Source: Scytonema sp. RU_4_4 (GTDB taxonomy: Bacteria > Cyanobacteriota > Cyanobacteriia > Cyanobacteriales > Nostocaceae). Taken from it: a stretch of DNA of 36,479 nucleotides. Where the stretch lies: positions 1-36,479 of the forward strand of contig JAAUSC010000054.1 in assembly GCA_012031965.1 (NCBI GenBank), written 5' to 3'. Below the pieces are notes generated by a model. That model saw only the letters and a list, made by a program, of their open reading frames with translations. It did no database searches and was not told the DNA's origin. Position 1 is the stretch's first letter; the number at the start of each line of letters is the position of its first letter. Made by a program: the position numbers and the translations under genes. Below are positions 30,311 through 36,479 of the stretch, one piece after another.

Positions 30311-32494
30311 GTGAAACAGCTTCACCCTAGTGTTAGTAGTTTTGTATTAGGTACCGCTGCAATGCTTGTTTTAGCGACTCAACCAGTATGGGCAGAGACT
30401 ACTCAAATTACTGGAGTGCAGCTAAGTCCAGTTGATGGTGGAATTAACGTAACATTGGAAACTGCTTCAGGTTCTTCGCGCCCACAAATTTTTACAACAC
30501 AAAAAGGTCATGTTTTAGTCACAGGTATTACTAACACTCAATTACGTTTACCGAAAGGAAATAGTTTCCACCAAGATAATCCTGCTCCAGGAATTGCCTC
30601 AGTGACAATTTATCAACTTGATACTGATAGTATTCAGGTGATAGTGACCGGAACCAGCAGCGCCCCCAACACTCAACCTGTAGTGCAACAGCAGAACAAA
30701 ATAGTTCTTGGCTTTCGCCCAACAAAGGAAACACAGGTGAGGACAACTGTACCACAAGCAGGACCAATACAAACTGCGCCCCCTGTTTCTCACTTACCTC
30801 AACCTGGTCAAAAGCCAGACGTTCTGGTTTCTAAGGCACAAATTAGTATTAACGGCAAACCTACACAAGCAGCAGAACCTGGTCTAGACATGCATCAAAC
30901 TCCGCGTATTTTGTCAAGAGCAATTGCACCACCAGTTGGTGATATTGCTATTTCAAATATCGATGCTTCTTCTAGCAACATTGACTTAGGAACTCAAGAA
31001 CGAGTGTCTCGCCTAGTGTTGCGAGAAGCGCCAGTACGCGAGGTTTTGTCACTGCTTGCTCGTGCTGCTGGTCTTAACCTAGTTTATGCAGGAAGAGAGA
31101 CACCAGAGCAAGCTTCTGAAGGACAGCAAAGTATTATTGAGAGTAAAGAACGGACAATCTCGTTAGATATACAAAACGAGTCAGTTCAAGAGGTTTTTAA
31201 CTATGTCTTGCGCTTGAGTGCTCTGGAAGCGAACCGCAGGGGACAGACAATTTTTGTTGGAGCCAAACTGCCTAATGCCATCCGTGATGTGATTGTACGT
31301 AGTGTGCGACTCAATCAGGTAACGGTGGGCACAGCACTAAGCTTTTTGGTTGCTTTAGGAGCAGAAAGTGCAGTCAGCCGCGAAAGGCAAGTGACTAATG
31401 TGACTGCTGTACCTGTGGGTAGTAGTACTGTCAACCCCATCACACAAAGTCAGACAACAACAGAAACTAAAATTGAACGCTTAAGTCTTGAGGACTCCAA
31501 ATACTTAACGCCCATACTCCGAGGTTTACAAGCATTAGGAGACGAACGCACCAATTCCATTACTTTAATAGGTTCTCCCAAGCAAGTTGAAACGGCAACA
31601 TCTCAACTCACTCAGCTTGATGTCCGCCGTCGCCAAGTGGTCGTTAACGTCAAAATTATTGATGTTAATTTACAGAACACCAAGGATTTTAACACCAGCT
31701 TCTCCTTTGGCATAGGCAACAACTTCTTTGCCAACGATGGCGGTGCAGCAGTTCTAAATTTTGGTGGTTCTAGACCAGCTAATAGTTCTGAAGTGACAAA
31801 TAGTTTAAGTAGCAGTCCAACAATAAATAACACTTCACTAGAAAATCCACTTAAGTTTCCTAAACGTTTGCTTGTTAGTTTACAAGCTCAGGTACAAAAT
31901 GGTAACGCCAAGATTTTGACTGATCCAACTCTGATTGTGCAAGAAGGTCAGCAAGCGCAGGTGAACTTAACCCAAGAAGTTGTAGGAAACATAACCGAAA
32001 AGATAACTGATACCCCAGGTGGCTCTAGAACGCAAAAAACAATTGATAAACAAAAAGTCGGTTTAACCCTAAATATGAAAATTGAGCGAATTGACGATAA
32101 CGGTTTTGTCTCTTTATCGGTTGCTCCCTCTGTCAGCGCACCCGCAAGTGAACAAGATACAGGAAATGGAAAAATTGTTTTAGTGTCAGAGCGCTCACTT
32201 CAGTCTGGCTTGATTCGCCTACAAGATGGTCAGACGCTCATTCTCAGCGGTATTATTCAGGATTCAGACCGAGTCAATGTATCTAAAATTCCCCTATTGG
32301 GTGATCTTCCGCTTCTTGGTTCGCTATTTAGAAGAACAAATAAAACTAACGAGCGTAATGAGGTGATTGTATTACTAACGCCTCAAATTGTAGATGACTC
32401 AGAGCGCTCCTCTTTTGGCTATAACTACACCCCTAGCCCTGAAGTACGGCAAATACTAGAACGTGGTGGTGGTTTACAGGTACCGAAGCATTAA
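30311..32494 (+). CDS. pilQ: type IV pilus secretin with AMIN domain
   Basis: PilQ forms the outer-membrane channel for type IV pili, used in motility and DNA uptake. The 727-residue protein has a signal peptide ending near residue 28 (QPVWA-E), an AMIN peptidoglycan-binding domain (about 30-130), a proline-rich linker, a secretin/TonB short N-terminal domain (LVLREAPVREVLSLLARAAGLNLVY in blocks, about 232-290), an N1 domain with LDVRRRQVVVNVKIIDV (about 440-460), and the beta-barrel secretin domain ending KIPLLGDLPLLGSLFRR and EVIVLLTPQIVDD. The start is GTG with GAGGA eight bases upstream. The pilM, pilN and pilO genes that often precede pilQ are absent; a repeat-filled region lies upstream. 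A terminator follows. Confidence 0.93.
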   Translation: MKQLHPSVSSFVLGTAAMLVLATQPVWAETTQITGVQLSPVDGGINVTLETASGSSRPQIFTTQKGHVLVTGITNTQLRLPKGNSFHQDNPAPGIASVTIYQLDTDSIQVIVTGTSSAPNTQPVVQQQNKIVLGFRPTKETQVRTTVPQAGPIQTAPPVSHLPQPGQKPDVLVSKAQISINGKPTQAAEPGLDMHQTPRILSRAIAPPVGDIAISNIDASSSNIDLGTQERVSRLVLREAPVREVLSLLARAAGLNLVYAGRETPEQASEGQQSIIESKERTISLDIQNESVQEVFNYVLRLSALEANRRGQTIFVGAKLPNAIRDVIVRSVRLNQVTVGTALSFLVALGAESAVSRERQVTNVTAVPVGSSTVNPITQSQTTTETKIERLSLEDSKYLTPILRGLQALGDERTNSITLIGSPKQVETATSQLTQLDVRRRQVVVNVKIIDVNLQNTKDFNTSFSFGIGNNFFANDGGAAVLNFGGSRPANSSEVTNSLSSSPTINNTSLENPLKFPKRLLVSLQAQVQNGNAKILTDPTLIVQEGQQAQVNLTQEVVGNITEKITDTPGGSRTQKTIDKQKVGLTLNMKIERIDDNGFVSLSVAPSVSAPASEQDTGNGKIVLVSERSLQSGLIRLQDGQTLILSGIIQDSDRVNVSKIPLLGDLPLLGSLFRRTNKTNERNEVIVLLTPQIVDDSERSSFGYNYTPSPEVRQILERGGGLQVPKH

Positions 32495-32815
32495 GTTGAC
32501 CCACCTCCCCTGTTTCCCTAGCAATAGGGGTTTTTACTAAGTATTTTTTCCTACTTTAGGGCAGTTTTCAGTAAAACAATTGCCCAATTTTCACAAAAAA
32601 TCCTGAAATCTATATAAATTAATGGTTTCATCTGTTCACTTCTGGCTAGGACACTTTAGAATGATTCATTGAAAAGTCGATTCTACAGGAATTACAGCCG
32701 CTTTGAGCATAAATACTCAGAAAACGACTTTTGTAAATCTCTAAACAGAGATTTCAGTAATGATGCATCAGGGGCATCTGTACACAATCTCAAGTAAAAC
32801 CTCAAGGAGTTTGAC
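32495..32815. other. pilQ-HU intergenic region
   Basis: It contains the pilQ terminator at its start and about 280 bases of HU leader and promoter region, with no gene. The HU ribosome site AAGGAG is at about 32801-32806. Confidence 0.5.
32516..32535 (+). terminator. rho-independent terminator of pilQ
   Basis: CCCTA-GCAA-TAGGG followed by G and five T lies 22 bases past the pilQ stop. The stem is short (five pairs) but GC-rich, and the T-run is in place. Confidence 0.7.
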
Positions 32816-33100
32816 ATGAACAAAGGTGAATTAGTTGATGCTGTAGCTGAAAAAGCAAGTGTTACCAAAAAGCAAGCTGATGCCGTCTTAACTGCGGCTT
32901 TGGAAACCATTATCGAAGCGGTTTCCTCTGGCGATAAAGTTACATTGGTCGGATTCGGCTCATTTGAATCACGGGAACGTAAAGCTCGTGAAGGTCGTAA
33001 TCCCAAAACCAATGAGAAGATGGAAATTCCGGCAACAAAGGTTCCTGCCTTCTCTGCTGGAAAACTCTTCAGAGAAAAGGTTGCACCCCCAAAATCTTAG
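32816..33100 (+). CDS. hup: HU-type nucleoid DNA-binding protein
   Basis: HU is a small dimeric protein that bends and packages DNA. The 94-residue protein is complete: MNKGELVDAVAEKASVTKKQ at the start, the helix-strand join VTLVGFGSFESRERKAREGRN in blocks (the family signature GFGSFxxRxRxxRxGRNP), the DNA-binding arm with the intercalating proline in EIPATKVPAF, and SAGKLFREKV at the end. AAGGAG stands about nine bases before the ATG. cobD starts 26 bases later in the same direction, so the two may share a transcript. In heterocyst-forming cyanobacteria HU (hanA) is needed for heterocyst development. Confidence 0.96.
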   Translation: MNKGELVDAVAEKASVTKKQADAVLTAALETIIEAVSSGDKVTLVGFGSFESRERKAREGRNPKTNEKMEIPATKVPAFSAGKLFREKVAPPKS

Positions 33101-33126
33101 GTTCTTTTCTAGGTCACCCTTTTTCT

Positions 33127-34287
33127 ATGCGGCAACCAGCACACGGGGGAAATCTATCCTGGGCAGCAGCACTAGCTGGCTGTCCCCCAAGTGCTATTCT
33201 GGATTTTTCTGCAAGCATTAGCCCTTTGGGACCACCGAAAAGCGCGATCGCCGCAATTGAGTCCCAATTGGTCCATCTCAAGCATTATCCAGATCCTGAT
33301 TATTGTGAACTGAGACTTGCTCTCAGTCACTTTCATCAATTGCCCCCTGAATGGATTTTGCCGGGTAATGGTTCGGCAGAATTACTTTCTTTGGCAGGTC
33401 GGGAATTAGCACAGTTAGCCGCAACAGTTCTGATAACTCCAGCCTTTGGCGACTACTACAGGGCGCTGGCGGCATACCACGCAGAGGTACTGGAGTTTTC
33501 CTTGTCATTGGAAGCGACTACGTTACCGGGGTTCCAACACTCTTATCCTGAGGTTGTCTCTGGTGCAGTACTGGCTCCCCCATTGAAGCAAGTGGCGTTC
33601 ATGAGTGATTTGTCATTAATTTTTGACAAAAGGCAAAGCACAAAGGACAAAGGACTATTGCTAAATAACCCCCATAACCCAACGGGAGTGTTATTTTCAC
33701 GAGAAGTCATTCTGCCATACCTAAAAGAATTTGCCTTGGTGGTGGTGGATGAAGCTTTTATGGATTTTCTGCCCCCAGAAGAGGAACAAAGCCTGATACA
33801 AGTGGTGCAGGAATATCCAAACTTAGTGATTTTGCGATCGCTAACCAAGTTCTACAGTTTGCCTGGTTTGCGACTAGGATATGCGATCGCCCATCCTGAC
33901 CGTTTGCGGTGCTGGCAGTTGTGGCGCGATCCTTGGCCCGTAAATACTTTGGCAGCAGCAGCAGCAGTCGCTGTCCTCCAGGATAAAGAGTTTCAGGAGC
34001 AGACTTGGGCATGGCTACCATCAGTACGAAACCAACTCTTCGGTGGTTTAGCCTCTGTACCAGGATTGCAACCCTTGCAAGGTGCTGCTAATTTTTTACT
34101 CGTTGCATCACAGCAATCGAGTTTGGAGTTGCAACAAAAATTACTCAAGCATCACCAGATTTTCATTCGTGATTGTCTGAGTTTTCCTGAACTTGGCGAC
34201 AGATATTTTCGGGTAGCTGTACGCTCTTGGTCAGATAACCAACGCTTACTAGAAGCACTATCATTAGTCATGAGTAATAGTCATTAG
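33127..34287 (+). CDS. cobD: threonine-phosphate decarboxylase-like aminotransferase (CobD/HisC fold)
   Basis: CobD is a PLP enzyme of fold type I that makes (R)-1-amino-2-propanol phosphate for the cobalamin (in cyanobacteria, pseudocobalamin) nucleotide loop. The 386-residue protein opens with HGGNLSWAAALAGCPP and LDFSASISPLGPP, the CobD form rather than the HisC form. Then follow LPGNGSAELLSLAG, the NPHNPTG turn that binds PLP, VVDEAFMDF, and the Schiff-base lysine in RSLTKFYSLPGLRLGYA (near residue 240). Arg near the C-terminus (DRYFRVAVRS) binds the substrate carboxylate. The gene lies 26 bases after HU without a clear ribosome site. A histidinol-phosphate aminotransferase role is a less likely alternative. 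No other cobalamin gene is in the window. Confidence 0.82.
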   Translation: MRQPAHGGNLSWAAALAGCPPSAILDFSASISPLGPPKSAIAAIESQLVHLKHYPDPDYCELRLALSHFHQLPPEWILPGNGSAELLSLAGRELAQLAATVLITPAFGDYYRALAAYHAEVLEFSLSLEATTLPGFQHSYPEVVSGAVLAPPLKQVAFMSDLSLIFDKRQSTKDKGLLLNNPHNPTGVLFSREVILPYLKEFALVVVDEAFMDFLPPEEEQSLIQVVQEYPNLVILRSLTKFYSLPGLRLGYAIAHPDRLRCWQLWRDPWPVNTLAAAAAVAVLQDKEFQEQTWAWLPSVRNQLFGGLASVPGLQPLQGAANFLLVASQQSSLELQQKLLKHHQIFIRDCLSFPELGDRYFRVAVRSWSDNQRLLEALSLVMSNSH

Positions 34288-34306
34288 TCATTAGTCATTA
34301 GTCATT
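34280..34306. repeat. heptamer tandem repeat (TCATTAG) after cobD
   Basis: TCATTAG-type units occur about four times in a row across the end of the cobD gene and into the gap (stop codon at 34285-34287). It belongs to the same short tandem repeat class as 21938-21969 and 22547-22588. Confidence 0.7.
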
Positions 34307-34405
34307 AAGGACAAAGGACAATTGACATAGAAGCCAAAACCGTTCCGCAGGCATAAGGCTTCGGGCTAGGGTAGAACAATTGACAAAAGACTAGGGACAA
34401 ATAAC

Positions 34406-35887
34406 GTGACTCTTGACTACGATGTCGTGATTATTGGTGGCACTTTAGCGGGACGCTATGCTGCCCTTAGTGCTTCTAAACTAAAAGCCAAGGTTGCCTT
34501 GGTAGAACCAATAACAAATGGTGCGTCTAACTTTGTTAACGCACCTTATGAGTTTATTTATAACCATGCTCTAAGCTACACCAGCAATTTGAGCAAGCAA
34601 CTAGGTCATGCATCACGACTTGGGCTTTATACCTTATGTACTGATACTCCAGAAAAATGCGATATATCCGTAAATACTCCTGAAGCGATGCTGTATGCTC
34701 ACAGCGTTGTTTCTAATCTCCAAGAGCAGAATTCACTTGTTGTTCTAGCAGCCCTTGGAGTGGATGTCATCGTAGGTAATGGTCAATTTCAATCGTCACC
34801 CCATCTTTCATTTGTTGTTAATAATCGAGTGCTACGCGCACGCACTTATTTACTTGCAATGGGTTCTCGTCCAGTCATTCCAGAAATAGAAGGATTACAA
34901 AGAACTGGCTTTTTAACCATTCCTCAGATATGGCAATCCCTCAGCAATTCTACACCACCAAAACAGTGGGTTATTCTTGGTGGTGTGCCTCAAAGTATTG
35001 AACTAGCTCAAACTCTAGCGCGGTGTGGTTACGATGTCACACTAGTTGTGGAACATCGCAATCTTCTTCCTAATATTGATTCAGAAATAGCCCAACTGCT
35101 TTGTAGTGTGTTAGAAGCAGAAGGCGTGCGTGTCTTCCTCAAAACATTAATCACTCAAGTCAGAAAAATTGAGGAGAAAAAATGGCTTCAAGTCGGAGAT
35201 AAGGCAATTGAAACAGATGAAATTGTCGTCGCAATGGCACAACAACCAAATATTGAATCCTTAAATTTGGCGGCGGTCGATGTTAAATGGAATCAGCGTC
35301 GTTTACTCGTAAATGACAAACTACAAACGACAAATCCTCGCATCTGGGCTTGTGGGGATGTGATTGGTGGCTTTGAATTCGCTAATATTGCTAACTATGA
35401 AGCAAGAATAGCCCTGCAAAATGCGCTCTTTTTCCCTAGGTTGAAAGTCAATTATCGGCATATTCCTTGGGCAGTATTTACTAACCCGATGTTTGCACAA
35501 GTCGGGTTAACAGAGGCGCAAGCCAAACGCCAATATAGTCCTGATGAAGTTATCGTTTTACGCCAGTTTTTTAAAACACTCTTTGCTGCACAAATCCAAG
35601 ATGAAACCACAGGTATCTGTAAACTCATTGTCCTACGGGATGGAAAAATTTTGGGAGCTTCGGTTTTAGGTACACAAGCAATAGAGTTGATTCATGTCAT
35701 TGCTTTGGCGATCGCCCAAACAATTAAAGTCTATTGCCTAGCTCATTTAGCTCCTCTGTATCCCAGTTTTTCAGAAATTTTTGAGCAAATTGTACGAGAT
35801 TGGAAACAACAAAAGTTGAATAGCAATATTGCTTGGCAAGACTTTCTGGAAAGCTTTTTTCACTTCCGACGGAATTGGAATTTATGA
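34406..35887 (+). CDS. FAD/NAD(P)-dependent oxidoreductase, disulfide-reductase-like without redox cysteines
   Basis: The 493-residue protein has the architecture of lipoamide dehydrogenase and mercuric reductase. FAD binding is at GGTLAG (11-16), the pyridine nucleotide motif at WVILGGVPQSIELAQTLARCG (split), the second FAD motif at RIWACGDVIGGF, and a C-terminal dimerisation domain (FTNPMFAQVGLTEAQA...). Where active members have GGTCxNxGCxPSK, this one reads NGASNFVNAPYEF (39-50), so both redox cysteines are gone. The C-terminal catalytic HPT of HxHPTxxE is replaced by the last residues of LYPSFSE, so the histidine is missing too. It therefore cannot use the disulfide mechanism; a flavin-only oxidoreductase activity is likely. 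The start is GTG after AGGGA. Confidence 0.88.
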   Translation: MTLDYDVVIIGGTLAGRYAALSASKLKAKVALVEPITNGASNFVNAPYEFIYNHALSYTSNLSKQLGHASRLGLYTLCTDTPEKCDISVNTPEAMLYAHSVVSNLQEQNSLVVLAALGVDVIVGNGQFQSSPHLSFVVNNRVLRARTYLLAMGSRPVIPEIEGLQRTGFLTIPQIWQSLSNSTPPKQWVILGGVPQSIELAQTLARCGYDVTLVVEHRNLLPNIDSEIAQLLCSVLEAEGVRVFLKTLITQVRKIEEKKWLQVGDKAIETDEIVVAMAQQPNIESLNLAAVDVKWNQRRLLVNDKLQTTNPRIWACGDVIGGFEFANIANYEARIALQNALFFPRLKVNYRHIPWAVFTNPMFAQVGLTEAQAKRQYSPDEVIVLRQFFKTLFAAQIQDETTGICKLIVLRDGKILGASVLGTQAIELIHVIALAIAQTIKVYCLAHLAPLYPSFSEIFEQIVRDWKQQKLNSNIAWQDFLESFFHFRRNWNL

Positions 35888-36479
35888 ACTTTTACATAAA
35901 AAAACAAACTCAAATAGCATTCAAGCTTTTCCTAAAGGAAAAAATTACTGTGGCGATACTAGAGCTAAATGAGTTTTGCTAGTGCTACGTAGCTATAGTA
36001 GAGCCTGATTCAGGCTTTGGAAAGGGTTGCTATGCATAAAATACATCAATTCAATGCATTAATTAAATTTACTGTATGAAATAAAAATTGAAGAAAGGCA
36101 GAAGGCAATCAGGTAGAGATTGATAATCTTATCTCATTTGAGATAACTATCATAAGTAAGAGTCTTAAACTGATGTGTCAATAGATGCTGAGTTCCTTTG
36201 AGACATGTTGCGCGTATGCCTTGAAGGCAAGCTTTGCGCTTACGTTTCGCTAAGCCATACTCAGCGTGACAAAACTGAATTCATACAATAATTTAGTAAC
36301 GCTATTTTTCACTGTGTATACAATTACAACCGTCAAACTGTGATATTTCCAGACTGGAATTTATTCCATTATTAACCTGAGAATAATCAAAATAAACTGA
36401 AATTAATCTTATATTAAATAATATATAAACTTAATATAGTATGTATTATTGATACATCAAAAATCTATTCAAGTTTTAG
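35888..36479. other. noncoding 3' end of the window
   Basis: No gene in 592 bases. Only a short dispersed-repeat-like patch (about 36210-36260, TTGAAGGCAAGCTTTGCG and TTTCGC words) stands out in otherwise AT-rich DNA, most extreme in the last 80 bases. It may be the upstream region of a gene beyond the window. Confidence 0.5.

Overview
The window looks like chromosomal DNA of a filamentous, probably nitrogen-fixing (Nostocales-type) cyanobacterium. The signs are many HIP1 octamers (GCGATCGC) on both strands, heptameric tandem repeats between genes, a ferredoxin-thioredoxin reductase catalytic subunit, an AMIN-domain type IV pilus secretin, and a cyanophycin cluster containing a short CphA2-type synthetase. 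No rRNA, tRNA, CRISPR array, intact transposase or prophage was seen.

Layout. 1-7.0 kb: an FAD amino-acid-oxidase-like enzyme, a membrane coiled-coil protein, then nitrogen storage (cyanophycinase, two small unknown genes, and the divergent cphA2). 7-11.4 kb, minus strand: the lipopolysaccharide export set lptA-lptB-lptF followed by a Q/N-rich membrane-anchored repeat protein. 11.6-14.5 kb, minus strand: ftrC overlapping a DUF309 gene, and typA/bipA; DUF309 and typA each carry a one-base frameshift. 15.2-17.4 kb: a subtilisin-like protease followed 10 bases later by a small secreted or anchored protein that resembles the protease's own propeptide. 17.8-20.5 kb, minus strand: a phosphonate/phosphite-type ABC transporter (phnD-phnC-phnE order). 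20.7-22.6 kb: a foldback element, a truncated DUF1016 gene, ridA and a NUDIX hydrolase. 22.7-28.9 kb: malQ, a RodZ-like protein with a pseudouridine synthase, a DUF2993 protein, a divergent Dps and an AraC regulator. 28.9-30.3 kb: repeat-rich noncoding DNA. 30.3-35.9 kb, plus strand: pilQ, HU, cobD and a flavoprotein related to disulfide reductases that lacks the redox cysteines. The last 0.6 kb shows no gene.

How genes work together. CphB opens cyanophycin to beta-Asp-Arg dipeptide and CphA2-type enzymes are known to rebuild the polymer from that dipeptide, so the pair can cycle stored nitrogen. LptA/B/F form the periplasmic bridge, ATPase and permease of LPS export. PhnD/C/E form one uptake system. 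The protease and its small neighbour are the best candidate for a little-described two-gene system: a protease with a free-standing propeptide-like inhibitor or chaperone.

Limits: functions come from motif reading only. Starts were adjusted by eye using Shine-Dalgarno-like sequences. No database search was run.
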